Notes under the pieces: model-generated | Seen by the model: the letters and a program-made list of their open reading frames with translations, nothing else | Database searches by the model: none | What the model was told of the DNA's origin: nothing | In this document: positions 9,457-19,168 of the stretch, in pieces | Position numbering within the stretch: the first letter of the stretch is position 1 | Layout: each line of letters opens with the position of its first letter | Translations under genes and position numbers: made by a program | Source of the DNA: Moraxella caviae | GTDB lineage: Bacteria; Pseudomonadota; Gammaproteobacteria; Pseudomonadales; Moraxellaceae | Assembly: GCF_002014985.1 (NCBI RefSeq) | Contig: NZ_MUXU01000039.1 | Span: 83,424 to 147,423 of the forward strand | Direction of reading: 5' to 3' | Length of the DNA: 64,000 nucleotides

Positions 9457-10269
9457 GCGATTCGCGCCGTTGGCAATCACGCTTGACCTTGCCCACTTTT
9501 AAATCCGCACTTTTTAAAGTTATCCACTTTTAAAATCATCACCGTGCTGCAATCATTAAAACAGCTGTCAAAACAGCCATCAGTACGGTGATTTTTACAA
9601 CCTGCCAAAACACAAATCATCTTACCAAAGCCCATCACGCCACCAGCCAAAATGGTGGAACATCTTAGAGTAATCATCAAAAAATCTTTGCCAAACTCTG
9701 CGTGAAACACGCCATTTTTATGGCAACACGTCCACCTGCCAAGCGATTTTTATTCATCAAATCCTGGTATTCATCATTTTTACTTGCACGCTTTTATCTT
9801 GGCAAAGACTTGTGGTTATTAGGCTTGCTCGCTTATCCACAAAATCTGTGGATAACTTTGTGGAAATGGTGGAAATCATCGCTTGCAATCCTTGATAAAC
9901 TAAGGCGTACACAAGGTTTTTGTGCGGTTATCAGTTTTACACAATGATAAAATTTATCCTTATAAATCAATAAGTTATTATTTTTCATCAAAAACAATCC
10001 GCACCGACATTTTCATCAATTTTTACGCATGATTTTTATTAAAATGTTCCACAAAATCCACCAAATTTCATTCATAAAATCTGTGGATAACTTTGTATGT
10101 TTCACGAAAATTTTTGGTGTTTTTATGATGTTTGCTTGCCATAATGCGCCAGCGAATTTGACAAAAATTTTAAAAACCCAAGCGCAAAACACCGCCAAAA
10201 CAAACCCACAAAACTTATAAAAATCATGCTATAATGGGAGAAATTAACCAACTTTTTTAAGGACACATC
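9457..10269. other. AT-rich gap with DnaA-box cluster (candidate origin-like or DnaA-binding region)
   Basis: An 813-bp region with no believable gene. DnaA boxes: TTATCCACT (9520-9528, one mismatch), TTATCCACA (9833-9841), TGTGGATAA (9847-9855, reverse), TTTTACACA (9935-9943, fits TTWTNCACA) and TGTGGATAA (10082-10090, reverse). The 9833 and 9847 boxes face each other 5 bp apart. A 21-bp word centred on the reverse box occurs twice (9841-9861 and 10076-10096). The stretch 9944-10080 is extremely A/T-rich, like a DNA-unwinding element. No dnaA or dnaN gene is in the window, so this may be an origin, a DnaA-titration site or a regulatory region of recA. Confidence 0.45.
10227..10235 (+). promoter_or_regulatory. 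Extended -10 promoter of recA
   Basis: TGCTATAAT is a perfect extended -10 element 34 bases before the recA start codon. This predicts a leader of about 28 nt. No convincing -35 is seen, as is usual with extended -10 promoters. I see no LexA-type palindrome here. Confidence 0.65.
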
Positions 10270-11340
10270 GTGGACGAAAACAAAGAAAAAGCGCTCAAAG
10301 CCGCACTTGCGCAGATTGAAAAGCAGTTCGGCAAAAATACCATCATGCACCTAGGCGATGAATCCGCCAAGATTGACGTGGACGTGATTTCTACAGGCTC
10401 ATTAGGCTTGGACATCGCGCTTGGCATTGGCGGCTTACCAAAGGGACGCATCATTGAGATTTTCGGCCCTGAAAGCTCTGGTAAAACCACGCTGACTTTG
10501 CAGGCGATTGCCGAATGCCAAAAACAAGGCGGCACTTGCGCCTTTATTGACGCAGAACACGCACTTGACCCAATCTACGCGCGCAAATTGGGCGTGGACA
10601 TTGACAAGCTGATGGTATCACAGCCTGACAATGGCGAGCAGGCGCTTGAAATCGTGGATATGCTGGTGCGCTCTGGTGCGGTGGACATGATTGTCGTGGA
10701 CTCGGTGGCGGCATTGACACCAAAAGCTGAAATTGAAGGCGAAATGGGCGACAGCCACATGGGCTTGCAGGCACGCCTGATGAGCCAAGCACTGCGTAAA
10801 ATTACAGGTAATGCCAAGCGTTCAAACTGTATGGTTGTGTTCATCAACCAAATCCGCATGAAAATTGGCGTGATGTTTGGCAGCCCAGAAACCACCACAG
10901 GCGGTAACGCATTGAAATTCTACGCTTCTGTGCGCCTTGACATTCGCCGCATTGGCTCGGTCAAAGATGGCGAAGAAATCCTTGGCTCAGAAACGCGCGT
11001 GAAAGTCATCAAAAACAAAATGGCGCCACCATTCCGCCAAACCGAATTCCAAATCATGTATGGCGAAGGCATCAACCGCTTAGGCGAAATCATTGACCTT
11101 GGCGTGGACATCGGTGCCATCGGCAAATCTGGCGCATGGTACAGCTATGGCGAAGGCAAAATCGGTCAGGGCAAGGCAAACACGGTCAAATACCTAAAAG
11201 AACACCCTGAAATCGCCGAAGAAGTGGAACAAACCATTCGTGCGCAAAAACTACAAACATCTGCCGCTGCGCCTGCTGAAGCCAGCGCCCAAGAGCAAGC
11301 CGAAGCTGAACTTGGCGAAAACGATGCAGATTTGTTCTAA
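10270..11340 (+). CDS. recA: Recombinase A
   Basis: Central DNA strand-exchange protein for recombinational repair and natural transformation. Length 356 aa. Walker A GPESSGKT is at 66-73; the MAW motif (IDAEHALDP), L1 ([10 protein letters not shown]) and L2 ([22 protein letters not shown]) loops are intact. The C-terminus is acidic ([10 protein letters not shown]). The start is a GTG with AAGGAC just upstream. recX follows 42 bases downstream on the same strand, so the two are probably co-transcribed. Confidence 0.98.
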   Translation: MDENKEKALKAALAQIEKQFGKNTIMHLGDESAKIDVDVISTGSLGLDIALGIGGLPKGRIIEIFGPESSGKTTLTLQAIAECQKQGGTCAFIDAEHALDPIYARKLGVDIDKLMVSQPDNGEQALEIVDMLVRSGAVDMIVVDSVAALTPKAEIEGEMGDSHMGLQARLMSQALRKITGNAKRSNCMVVFINQIRMKIGVMFGSPETTTGGNALKFYASVRLDIRRIGSVKDGEEILGSETRVKVIKNKMAPPFRQTEFQIMYGEGINRLGEIIDLGVDIGAIGKSGAWYSYGEGKIGQGKANTVKYLKEHPEIAEEVEQTIRAQKLQTSAAAPAEASAQEQAEAELGENDADLF

Positions 11341-11382
11341 TCTGCCGTGATCGCTGAATGTTAAACTTGTGGGTTTGGGCTG

Positions 11383-12456
11383 GTGAGTGAAATCTTAACG
11401 CTTGATGAAATCTTGGCGCAAATGGGCGAATCTACGTCCAGCGCCAAGCCATCTAGCAATCACACGCCAGCCCCAGCCGACACTTCAAAGCGCCACTCAC
11501 TACAGCACGGCTCATCAAAACAAAACTCATCAAAGCGCAGTTCAAGTCATACTTGGCAAGCCGCCAAACCTTCTGATTTAAACGCAAATAGCACCAGCGC
11601 AAACTCATCATCTGCGCAAAAAACTGCCTTTTTAAAACCTGCGCCAAAACCCACGTCAAAACCAACCGCTCGTACAAACCGCCAAGTCATTGACGGTAAA
11701 AATTCGTACGCTCAAGATACTGACACTTGGCATTTGGACGCTGAAAACGCTGAAAATATTGCAAATCCAACCGCTCAAAACAAACCCAAAAAGCGCAAAC
11801 ACCGCCCACAAAGCACGCCAGATTTGCAGGCTTTAAGCAGTGTGAGCAATGACGCTTTGGCGGCTGCGCTGTCTGCCACGCCCATAGAAGCGATTTACCA
11901 AAACGATAAAGCTCAAAATCGGCTGCGCTGGCTGGCGTTTTATTATCTTTCCAATCGTGAACTTTCCGTCAAGCAGCTGCGCCAAAAACTGCTGGACAAA
12001 GACCAAGACCCACACATGGTGGAAGCACTGCTCGTGGAATTTGCCGAAAAAGGCTATCAAAGCGATGAACGCTGCGCCCACACGCTGATTCGAGAAAGCG
12101 TGCGCCGTGGGCGTGGCAAGCGGCACATCGCCCATGCGCTCAAGCAAGCAGGACTTGCCCTGCCGCACTCTTTGGACGAGCTGATTGCCGCAGCGGACGT
12201 GGAATTGGTGCTGGATAATCCGCACTCACCCACAGCAAATGGCACTTCAGGCAATGCTTCTACAGATGAGCCACCTGTGAATTGGCTAAAACTTGCCATT
12301 GAAGCACGCTGCAAAAAATACGGCAATCATCTGCCGCGCGACCAAAAAGAAAAAGCCAAGCAACTGCGGTTTTTGCAGTATCGTGGCTTTGATATGGGCG
12401 TGTGTTTTGATGCGCTCAAATACACGCTTGACACCATCGATGAGATTGATTTTTAA
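11383..12456 (+). CDS. recX: RecA regulator RecX with long Ser/Thr-rich N-terminal extension
   Basis: RecX binds and destabilises RecA filaments. The RecX part lies in the C-terminal half (about 165-357): LRWLAFYYLSNRELSVKQLRQKLLDK, then EKGYQSDERCAHTLIRESVRRGRGKRHIAHALKQAG, ending with QKEKAKQLRFLQYRGF. RecX proteins are usually about 150-200 aa, so the first about 160 residues are extra. That part is low complexity (Ser, Lys, Gln, Asn, Thr) and probably disordered. The GTG start fits the frame and the spacing after recA. A start nearer the RecX domain cannot be excluded, but the ORF is open and in register throughout. Confidence 0.88.
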   Translation: MSEILTLDEILAQMGESTSSAKPSSNHTPAPADTSKRHSLQHGSSKQNSSKRSSSHTWQAAKPSDLNANSTSANSSSAQKTAFLKPAPKPTSKPTARTNRQVIDGKNSYAQDTDTWHLDAENAENIANPTAQNKPKKRKHRPQSTPDLQALSSVSNDALAAALSATPIEAIYQNDKAQNRLRWLAFYYLSNRELSVKQLRQKLLDKDQDPHMVEALLVEFAEKGYQSDERCAHTLIRESVRRGRGKRHIAHALKQAGLALPHSLDELIAAADVELVLDNPHSPTANGTSGNASTDEPPVNWLKLAIEARCKKYGNHLPRDQKEKAKQLRFLQYRGFDMGVCFDALKYTLDTIDEIDF

Positions 12457-12515
12457 AAATTCGTGGTTGTTTAAAAAGCACGCCCAGCTGGAAGGCTGAT
12501 TGAAAAGCTGGCTAA

Positions 12516-12557
12516 AAAACCATTATGGCTTAATAAGCTCACCACGAACGATTTTTT
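12516..12557. repeat. Degenerate REP-like element
   Basis: Contains AAGCTCACCACGAACGATTT, a diverged copy of the GCTCACCACGAACGGTTTTTT-type palindrome half found intact at 17951-17990, 44529 and 50393. It sits in the convergent recX/plsC intergenic region. Confidence 0.5.
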
Positions 12558-12671
12558 GGATTTGATTTTTGGATTTTAGATTTGGCACGCCTTTTAAAAC
12601 CGCTAAATTTTAGGCGATTTTAATTTTTCCGCCCAAGCAATTCAGCCAAAAACACATCAAATCACAAGCAA

Positions 12672-12701
12672 AAACCCCAAAACACGCACGCTTTGGGGTT
12701 T
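12672..12701. terminator. Bidirectional terminator between recX and the acyltransferase gene
   Basis: AAACCCCAAA (12672-12681) pairs perfectly with TTTGGGGTTT (12692-12701) around a 10-nt loop. The two flanking genes converge here. Confidence 0.75.
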
Positions 12702-12733
12702 GTCATGACTGGCTAGAAATCGTTGTAAATAAA

Positions 12734-13510
12734 TCACGCCTTCACAACTTGCGAATGCAGCTTGGCAAGTCCTTGCTCCATGCGTTCTTGCAAAATTTGC
12801 GTCAGCTCACTGCGTGTCTTATCCGCAGGCTCAATCGGCTCAAGCGCCAGCACATAAGCGGTGATGCCGCCATTATCCATCACACGTTTTAGGCTTTCTG
12901 CCATCGTGCGCTCACCATAATACGCCGCATCGTCCGATAGCCTGCCGTCCTTATCCACATACGCCACCACCATCGGGCAAATCGGCAAACCTGTGTCCAT
13001 GCTTGCTTGCAAAAGTTTGCCGTGCACTTTTTTGATGGCTTTGCCGTCTGTGGTCGTGGCTTCTGGAAAAAACACCACCGATGAGCCATCTTGTAAAAAC
13101 TTGGCAATCTGATCGCTCACCGAACCTGCATCGCCAGAGCCGCGCTGGATAAACAGCGTGCCTGCCGCCGTTGCCAGTCTGCCAAAAATCGGCCATTTGC
13201 TGATTTCCGCCTTGGACAAGAAAAACACAGGCGCAACGCTGCCCACCACAGGAATGTCCAGCCAAGACACATGATTGCTCGCCCACAAGCCGTGTCTTTG
13301 CGGCACAGGCTCAACTTGCACCACACGCACGCCAAAGGAATTTGCCATCTTACGGCAAAAAACTTGAATGTATTTTGGCAGTGCTTCTCTTGGTAAATCG
13401 CCACGAAATGCGCCAACTTGGTACGCCTTTTTAAACCCACCGACCAAAGTGCTGCTCATGCCTGCCACCGATCTGGCGCGGCGATACTGCGTGCTGATAA
13501 AATTTGCCAT
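12734..13510 (-). CDS. 1-acyl-sn-glycerol-3-phosphate acyltransferase family protein (PlsC-like)
   Basis: Membrane-associated acyltransferase of phospholipid synthesis, transferring a fatty acyl chain to lysophosphatidate or a related lyso-lipid. The catalytic NHxxxxD motif is NHVSWLD (His80, Asp85). The acceptor-binding block is FPEATTTDG around residue 148, a variant of the usual FPEGTRS; the change of Gly to Ala there is unusual. The length (258 aa) matches PlsC/OlsA proteins. The gene stands alone, convergent with recX. Confidence 0.85.
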   Translation of the reverse strand: MANFISTQYRRARSVAGMSSTLVGGFKKAYQVGAFRGDLPREALPKYIQVFCRKMANSFGVRVVQVEPVPQRHGLWASNHVSWLDIPVVGSVAPVFFLSKAEISKWPIFGRLATAAGTLFIQRGSGDAGSVSDQIAKFLQDGSSVVFFPEATTTDGKAIKKVHGKLLQASMDTGLPICPMVVAYVDKDGRLSDDAAYYGERTMAESLKRVMDNGGITAYVLALEPIEPADKTRSELTQILQERMEQGLAKLHSQVVKA

Positions 13511-13715
13511 AAATGCTGAATTTTCCTGTGTGATTGTGCTTTTTCGTCAGATGCTAAGCCTACCTTGAAACCGTGTAAATTGCAAGAAAATAGTGTACAA
13601 ATGTTGCGAAAATTTGTAACACGATTTGATGATGGCGATTAAATGGTAACGTTAGGCAGGCGACAACAATTTGGTAATGCCAACTTGATGGCACTAATTT
13701 ACCAATCTTGCCTTA

Positions 13716-13748
13716 CAAAAAAACACGCCCAAATCATTGAGCGTGTTT
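13716..13748 (-). terminator. Terminator of ftsH
   Basis: AAACACGC (13721-13728) pairs with GCGTGTTT (13741-13748). Read on the minus strand it is followed by a run of T. It lies 12 bases after the ftsH stop codon. Confidence 0.75.
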
Positions 13749-13760
13749 TAAAAATTTACA

Positions 13761-15650
13761 TTAAGACATCGCAGGCAGTGGCGGTGGCAGCTCGTCATTG
13801 CTTGGCTGCTGCGGCACTTCATGCTGATATTCTTTTGGCTCGCGCGGCTCTTCGCCATTCATGATTTGCAAGAATTGCTCACGGTCAATGGTTTCCCATT
13901 TCATCAGCGCATCCACCATGGCGTGCATTTTGTCGTGATTACCGTCAATCAATTTATACGCCACATCGTACTGCTCTTCTAGGATGCGGCGCACTTCTTC
14001 GTCCACTTTTTGCTGGGTGGCTTCTGAAATGGTGCGCGTGCTGCCGCCAAAATAGCCAGCGTGTTCTTCGTCTTCATAGACCATCACACCCATGGCATCA
14101 GACATGCCGTACTTAGTTACCATCGCACGCGCCATTTTGGTGGCACGCTCAAAGTCGTTGCTTGCGCCTGTGGATTTGCGATTGATAAAAATCTCTTCGG
14201 CAATGCGCCCGCCAAACAAAATAGACAGCTCGTTGAGCATTTTATCTTTATAATTGCTCACAGCGTCTTGCTCTGGTAGTTGCCAAGTTACGCCAAGCGC
14301 CCAACCACGCGGCATAATCGTTACTTTATGCACAGGGTCGGTATTTGGCAAAAGCTGCGCCACCAGTGCGTGTCCTGCTTCGTGATAGGCGGTCGCGCGG
14401 CGCTCTTCTTCTTTTAGCACCATAGACTTACGCTCAGGCCCCATGTACAGCTTGTCTTTGGCGTCTTCAAAGTCGTTCATATCCACGCTTGGCTTGTTAC
14501 GACGAGCAGCAAACAATGCCGCTTCGTTCACCAAGTTGGCAAGCTGCGCACCACTAAATCCGGGTGTACCACGCGCCAAAGCGTTCACATCCACACCGAT
14601 GGTGCTTGGCAATTTTTTCAAATGCACATTTAAAATCTGCTCACGGCCTTTAATGTCTGGCAAGCCCACCGACACTTGGCGGTCAAAACGACCGGGACGC
14701 AGCAGCGCCTTATCCAGTACGTCCACACGGTTGGTCGCTGCGATGACAATCACGCCATCATTGCCTTCAAAACCGTCCATCTCCACCAAAAGTTGGTTCA
14801 GCGTCTGCTCACGCTCATCATGACCGCCACCCATGCCGCTGCCACGATGACGGCCGACCGCATCAATCTCGTCAATAAAAATGATACAAGGCGCGTTTTT
14901 CTTGGCTTGCTCAAACATATCACGCACACGGCTTGCGCCCACGCCCACAAACATCTCTACAAAGTCAGAACCAGAAATGCTAAAAAACGGTACTTTGGCT
15001 TCACCAGCAATCGCCTTGGCAAGCAGGGTCTTACCTGTACCCGGTGGACCGACCATCAGCACGCCACGCGGAATGGTTGCGCCAAGTTTGGTGAATTTGC
15101 TCGGATCTTTTAGAAAATCCACAATCTCCACCACTTCTTGCTTAGATTCTTCACAGCCTGCGACATCAGCAAAGGTAACTTTGATTTGGTCTTCAGACAG
15201 CATTTTGGCTTTAGATTTGCCAAAGCTCATCGGATTACGGCCGCCCAAGCCAGCACCGCCGCCACCGCTCATGCCACGCGCAAACAGCCAAAACAGACCA
15301 ATAATCAGCAAAATTGGGAAAGCGGCAATCAAAAGCTGCGTGCCAAGACCTTGGCGTTCTGGCGCCGTGCCTTGAATTTCCACGTCATGCTCACGCAAAA
15401 GTGGCATCAATTCATTGTCCGTAACCGCTGGGCGCACGGTCTCAAACTTCGAGCCGTTCACCTTGGTGCCAGAAATTTCTTCGCCGTCAATCTTCACTTC
15501 CTTGATTTGACCTTCCGCCACTGCGGTTACGAATGCCGAATAATTCAGCGCATCTGCGTCGCCACCAGTGCGGTCTAGGTTGCTGAAAATCACCACCACC
15601 AGACCAATCACCACCAGCCACAATAAGGTATTTTTTACCATGTCGCTCAC
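13761..15650 (-). CDS. ftsH: ATP-dependent zinc metalloprotease FtsH
   Basis: Hexameric inner-membrane AAA+ protease that degrades LpxC, sigma32 and damaged membrane proteins in E. coli; lpxC is also in this window. Length 629 aa. Two transmembrane helices (about 6-23 and 105-125) flank a periplasmic domain. Walker A GPPGTGKT is at 201-208, Walker B IIFIDEID at about 256-263, and the zinc motif HEAGH at 423-427. The C-terminus is Pro/Glu-rich. The chosen start is a GTG with AGGAAA at good distance; an ATG three codons later is possible. It lies downstream of rlmE on the same strand, the usual rlmE-ftsH order. Confidence 0.97.
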   Translation of the reverse strand: MSDMVKNTLLWLVVIGLVVVIFSNLDRTGGDADALNYSAFVTAVAEGQIKEVKIDGEEISGTKVNGSKFETVRPAVTDNELMPLLREHDVEIQGTAPERQGLGTQLLIAAFPILLIIGLFWLFARGMSGGGGAGLGGRNPMSFGKSKAKMLSEDQIKVTFADVAGCEESKQEVVEIVDFLKDPSKFTKLGATIPRGVLMVGPPGTGKTLLAKAIAGEAKVPFFSISGSDFVEMFVGVGASRVRDMFEQAKKNAPCIIFIDEIDAVGRHRGSGMGGGHDEREQTLNQLLVEMDGFEGNDGVIVIAATNRVDVLDKALLRPGRFDRQVSVGLPDIKGREQILNVHLKKLPSTIGVDVNALARGTPGFSGAQLANLVNEAALFAARRNKPSVDMNDFEDAKDKLYMGPERKSMVLKEEERRATAYHEAGHALVAQLLPNTDPVHKVTIMPRGWALGVTWQLPEQDAVSNYKDKMLNELSILFGGRIAEEIFINRKSTGASNDFERATKMARAMVTKYGMSDAMGVMVYEDEEHAGYFGGSTRTISEATQQKVDEEVRRILEEQYDVAYKLIDGNHDKMHAMVDALMKWETIDREQFLQIMNGEEPREPKEYQHEVPQQPSNDELPPPLPAMS

Positions 15651-15847
15651 AATTTTTCCTGTTTATTGCGTCATTTGCCGTAATGCCGATGGCATGGCAA
15701 TGTCGTTTGCATTATGTTTTACGTTTTGTACGTTTCGTTTTGTTGCGCTTGGCACGTCTTTATGTCAAACGCATTTGCTAGATATAAGGCTTTATGCCAA
15801 AAAATCAAGGCAATTTACCAAACTTCATCAGCCGATTTTGCGCACGC

Positions 15848-16480
15848 TTATTTAATCGCCACCCAAAACATCTCTTTTGAACGTGGACGGCTGGCAGCTG
15901 GCTTAATGCTTTTGATTTTGCTGAATTTTTTTTGCATATCCGCACGCAGCTCTTGGCTGCCTTCGCCTTGAAAGACTTTCATAATCAGCGCACCACCCTC
16001 TGGCAGCACTTTTAGCGCAAAATCCACCGCCAGCTCGCACAAATACATCATGCGCGGCTGATCCACCGCAGGCATTCCAGAGGTGTTTGGCGCCATGTCA
16101 GAAATCACCACGTCCACCTTACGTCCGCCCACTTCGTCCATGATTTTATTAAAGGTCTCTTCTTCACGAAAATCCCCTTGGATAAAAGTTACGTTTTCTA
16201 GGGTGTCCATCGGCAAAATGTCCGAAGCGATGAGCGTGCCTGTGTCGCCCACGAGCTGCCCTGCCACCTGCGACCAACTGCCGGGCGCACTGCCCAAGTC
16301 CACCACCGTCATGCCTTTTTTGATGAGCTTGGTTTTTTCGTTAATTTCCAATAACTTATAAGCCGCTCTGGCACGATAGCCGTCCTTTTGCGCCTTTTGC
16401 ACATAAAAGTCGTCAATATGCTCTTTCATCCACGCGCGTGATGATTTGGAGAACTTTTTGTTTGTGATTCTGGTTGCCAT
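15848..16480 (-). CDS. rlmE: 23S rRNA (uridine-2552 2'-O)-methyltransferase RlmE (FtsJ/RrmJ)
   Basis: SAM-dependent enzyme that methylates U2552 in the ribosomal A-loop late in 50S assembly. The 210-aa length is typical. Conserved blocks: SSRAWMKEHIDDFYVQKAQ at the N-terminus, the SAM motif VDLGSAPGSWSQV, DVVISDMAPNTSG with the catalytic Asp, and GGALIMKVFQGEG with the catalytic Lys. It is divergent from yhbY, and the pair rlmE/yhbY next to ftsH is conserved in gammaproteobacteria. Confidence 0.97.
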   Translation of the reverse strand: MATRITNKKFSKSSRAWMKEHIDDFYVQKAQKDGYRARAAYKLLEINEKTKLIKKGMTVVDLGSAPGSWSQVAGQLVGDTGTLIASDILPMDTLENVTFIQGDFREEETFNKIMDEVGGRKVDVVISDMAPNTSGMPAVDQPRMMYLCELAVDFALKVLPEGGALIMKVFQGEGSQELRADMQKKFSKIKSIKPAASRPRSKEMFWVAIK

Positions 16481-16585
16481 TTGATAATTTTGCTTAAAAC
16501 TATATTTTAAATAAATGAAAAATTTTACGAAAGTTTAAAATAACACGATAGTTTAGCATTTTGCCACAAAAATTGCCAAAATTTC

Positions 16586-16594
16586 TGTTATAAT
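16586..16594 (+). promoter_or_regulatory. Extended -10 promoter of yhbY
   Basis: TGTTATAAT is an extended -10 element about 90 bases before the yhbY start. TTGCCA copies upstream are not at standard -35 spacing. Confidence 0.5.
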
Positions 16595-16684
16595 ATGCAA
16601 ATTTATTGCTTTGCACTGCTTTGATTGCGGTGTTTTAAATCGCCATAAGCACGCCCAAGCAATACCCATCATTTGAGAAACATC

Positions 16685-17005
16685 ATGAACGCAAAGAAAA
16701 AACGCCTACAAGACCTAAAAGCCCTGCGTGGCATTGGTCATAAACTTAATCCCATCGTAACGGTCGGTGGCAACGGTCTAAGCCCTACTTTGATTGAAGA
16801 AGTGTCGCGTGCGCTGTCTGACCACGAATTGATTAAAGTAAAAATCCCAGCAGGTTCTGCCGAAGAAAGACGCGACTGCGCTGACGCATTGGCAGACGCC
16901 ACCGAATCTGCGGTGATTCATCACATTGGGCGCATGGTGCTGCTGCTGCGCCAAAATCCTGACGCCAATGACAAGCTGTCAAACTTGGCACGTTTTGGGT
17001 TTTGA
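16685..17005 (+). CDS. yhbY: Ribosome assembly RNA-binding protein YhbY (CRM domain)
   Basis: Small CRM-domain protein associated with pre-50S particles. The CRM fold is recognisable from LKALRGIGHKLNPIVTVGGNGLSPTLIEEVSRAL through HELIKVKIPAG to IGRMVLLLRQNPD. The ATG at 16685 (MNAKKKRLQ) is preferred over an in-frame TTG four codons upstream because homologues start at this point. That gives 106 aa. It is divergent from rlmE. Confidence 0.92.
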   Translation: MNAKKKRLQDLKALRGIGHKLNPIVTVGGNGLSPTLIEEVSRALSDHELIKVKIPAGSAEERRDCADALADATESAVIHHIGRMVLLLRQNPDANDKLSNLARFGF

Positions 17006-17036
17006 TGTCTGATAAGTGCTTGAATTTTTAAATACA

Positions 17037-17735
17037 ATGACCCCATCAGCAAAACCGACAAACGACACTTTGGCTTGGCTTCATCGTCAAGCCTTTTGTG
17101 ATTTTAATGCCAATTTTACCGATTTGAACGCTGATTTTACTCAAGACAGCCACCCAAAAACGCACGTTTTTTGGCTACAAGCGCACTTACCAAATCAGTC
17201 AAACTCATCAATACATCAGTCAATTTTACCCAACATCGCTGTGTGCGCTACATTCATCGCTAATACGCCCAAAAATTGCGCCCACTTGCTGCTCAGTTAT
17301 TATCTGTCAGATACAGACTGGCTGACACTTGCGCCAACATCGCCCACGCACACCACTCGCCAAGACTATCTGTGGGAGCAAAATTGCCTTGAATGCTTTG
17401 TGGAATTTGGCGATAATGTAGGCTATCGTGAAGTCAATATATCCTTTGATGGCGCATTTAATGTGTACCATTTTTTGGCGTATCGTGCGCCTGCCGTCAT
17501 GCCGCCTGTGCAAGACAGCCACGCTTCCGTCCAGTTCATTCACAGCACTCAAGCCATACCGCACTGGCATTCTTATCATGCGGTAGTGAGTTTTGATGAC
17601 AATCCGCCAAACTTACACAAAATCCATCCCACCGCCATTTTATATCACGGCAGCACGCCTATTTTTTATGCCGAAAAACACGCCACGCCACCAGATTTTC
17701 ACGACCGCCGATATTGGCGTGTGGCGAGTGAATGA
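17037..17735 (+). CDS. DOMON-like domain protein
   Basis: Protein of about 232 aa. The segment DYLWEQNCLECFVEFGDNVGYREVNISFDGAFNVYHFLAYR matches the DOMON-like type 9 family found in proteobacteria and cyanobacteria (a W-E-x-x-x-x-E-x-F core followed by Y-x-E-x-N-x-S). Such beta-sandwich domains bind sugars or haem in other families; the role of this cytoplasmic-looking version is unknown. There is no signal peptide. The ATG at 17037 is chosen; a GTG seven codons upstream (17016) is an alternative. It follows yhbY by 31 bases on the same strand and may be co-transcribed. Confidence 0.75.
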   Translation: MTPSAKPTNDTLAWLHRQAFCDFNANFTDLNADFTQDSHPKTHVFWLQAHLPNQSNSSIHQSILPNIAVCATFIANTPKNCAHLLLSYYLSDTDWLTLAPTSPTHTTRQDYLWEQNCLECFVEFGDNVGYREVNISFDGAFNVYHFLAYRAPAVMPPVQDSHASVQFIHSTQAIPHWHSYHAVVSFDDNPPNLHKIHPTAILYHGSTPIFYAEKHATPPDFHDRRYWRVASE

Positions 17736-17855
17736 AAATCGTCAAATTTCAAGTTTATAAATTTTGACAAATTAGATTAAAGAGCGATTTGCAGGTTCGG
17801 ATTTGTGGGTTGAACTTGCGAAAACCCAACAAATTCAAAGATTTGCTATAAATAC

Positions 17856-18054
17856 GTTGGGTTACGCTTTGCCAACCCAACTTACAGACATGGTTTTTCT
17901 CGTTCGCCCTGAGCTTGTCGAAGGGTTGAACTTGTGAAGGACTTGCAAAAACCGCCATGGTTCGACAGGCTCACCACGAACGGTTTTTTGAACAGTTTTG
18001 CGTGAAATGATGGTTTATCACTCGGAATGTTGGGTTACGCTTTGCTAATCCAAC
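17856..18054. repeat. REP-like palindromic repeat cluster between DOMON-like and CHAP genes
   Basis: Two kinds of palindrome alternate. Type A: GTTGGGTTACGCTTTGCCAA at 17856 (26 bp in all) and a diverged copy at 18029-18054. Type B: GTTCGCCCTGAGCTTGTCGA near 17902, and its inverse-oriented partner GTTCGACAGGCTCACCACGA near 17960-17979 followed by ACGGTTTTTTG. The same units recur at 44.5 and 50.3-50.6 kb. The cluster accounts for most of the 455-base gap 17736-18190. Confidence 0.8.
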
Positions 18055-18117
18055 CTACGACTTAAAATCCAATTTACAACCCAAAACCCAACCACCCTTT
18101 TAAATCCCACAAACGCA

Positions 18118-18155
18118 AAAAACCAAGCGCAATCTGTGGGATTGGCTTGGTTTTG
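18118..18155 (-). terminator. Terminator of the CHAP-type peptidase gene
   Basis: AAACCAAGC (18120-18128) pairs with GCTTGGTTT (18145-18153), with further pairing CAATC/GATTG inside. It lies 38 bases beyond the minus-strand stop codon. Confidence 0.6.
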
Positions 18156-18190
18156 TGCTAAGCGAAAGTCTATAAAAAACGCTTAAAAAA

Positions 18191-18883
18191 TCATTGCTCG
18201 TTCATCGCCAGCATTGTGCCAGAAGTTGCGCTGGCATCTAGATAGCGAGTGTCGCGCCATACGGTGTAGCCATTGTGCTTGCTGTATGGGCTAAACTTTG
18301 GCTGACGGAAATCTGACACCCAGTCTTTGCCGTCATAGATTTGAATGTGTCCGTGTGGGTTGCGAGAAGTGCGGTTGAATACCACCACGTCGCCCACTTG
18401 TGGCTCATAATTGGTGCTGCTGATTTGAGTAAAGCCTGCGCCTGCCAATGTGCCGTTTGCGTATTGATAAGCTGATGGCAGCGGCGTGAACTCATAGCCT
18501 GCTGATTGTAGTGCGCGGCGCACATACAAAGCACAGCGGCCTACACTGCGGCCATGTGCAGCACGAGAAGCGGCGCTGGCGGCGATGCTTGGTGCGCTGT
18601 TTGCGGTAAGCTGTGAAGCGGTAAAGCTGCTTGGTGCGCTAAATGTAGAAGATTGTGAAAAAGCAGAGCTGATACGCTGATTTGTATTACTGGCGCTGAT
18701 GTGCGGTGTTTGAATGACCGCTTGGTTTGCCGTGGTGGCAAAGTTGCGATTAGCGCTTGCTTGGTTAGATTGGGCAATTAGGCTGTTGATTGCGTCATCA
18801 AGGTTGTTGCTGATGGTGTGTGCGCTACTGGTTTGCGCCACGCTCAAGCCAACTGCCGATACGAGCCAAAGAATACGTTTCAT
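18191..18883 (-). CDS. Secreted CHAP/NlpC-like cysteine peptidase, probable peptidoglycan hydrolase
   Basis: A 230-aa protein with a signal peptide (MKRILWLVSAVGLSVAQTSSA, cleavage near 22). A low-complexity Ser/Ala/Asn linker follows (about 30-110), then a CHAP-like catalytic domain. GRCALYVRRALQSAGYEF carries the likely nucleophile Cys117, and NPHGHIQIYDG the likely catalytic His (177 or 179). QVGDVVVFNR is the usual motif before the His. These enzymes cut peptide bonds in peptidoglycan. The ATG at 18883 has AGGAAC at good spacing; a GTG five codons upstream is less likely. Confidence 0.8.
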   Translation of the reverse strand: MKRILWLVSAVGLSVAQTSSAHTISNNLDDAINSLIAQSNQASANRNFATTANQAVIQTPHISASNTNQRISSAFSQSSTFSAPSSFTASQLTANSAPSIAASAASRAAHGRSVGRCALYVRRALQSAGYEFTPLPSAYQYANGTLAGAGFTQISSTNYEPQVGDVVVFNRTSRNPHGHIQIYDGKDWVSDFRQPKFSPYSKHNGYTVWRDTRYLDASATSGTMLAMNEQ

Positions 18884-19168
18884 TCGTAAGTTCCTCACGC
18901 AGCTTTTTTACCCAACGCTTTTGCTCATCGCACGCCCCTTGGTATCAAAAACTACGCTTGATTTGGGTTTTGATTAAAAGCTTGTCATCACACGACACAC
19001 AATCCACGTGCGCCAGCTTCGTGTTGCCCTAGGGCATTGTGAAAGGCAATCCTAACTTAATAAGTTACCAAAATTTTCACAACTTGATACACACTTAGCT
19101 CATCTGGCATGATACACTTGCTCTGTTGGACACCATGTCCAAAGTTTTTTGATTGCCTAGGTGAGATG

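Noticed and set aside
9702..9947. 81-codon ORF in the trmB-recA gap
   Set aside because: Its codons include the DnaA boxes, composition is unlike a protein (LWKWWKSS), and there is no ribosome-binding site.
10200..10270. LexA-type SOS box before recA
   Set aside because: No CTG-N10-CAG palindrome was found; Moraxellaceae commonly lack a classical LexA regulon.
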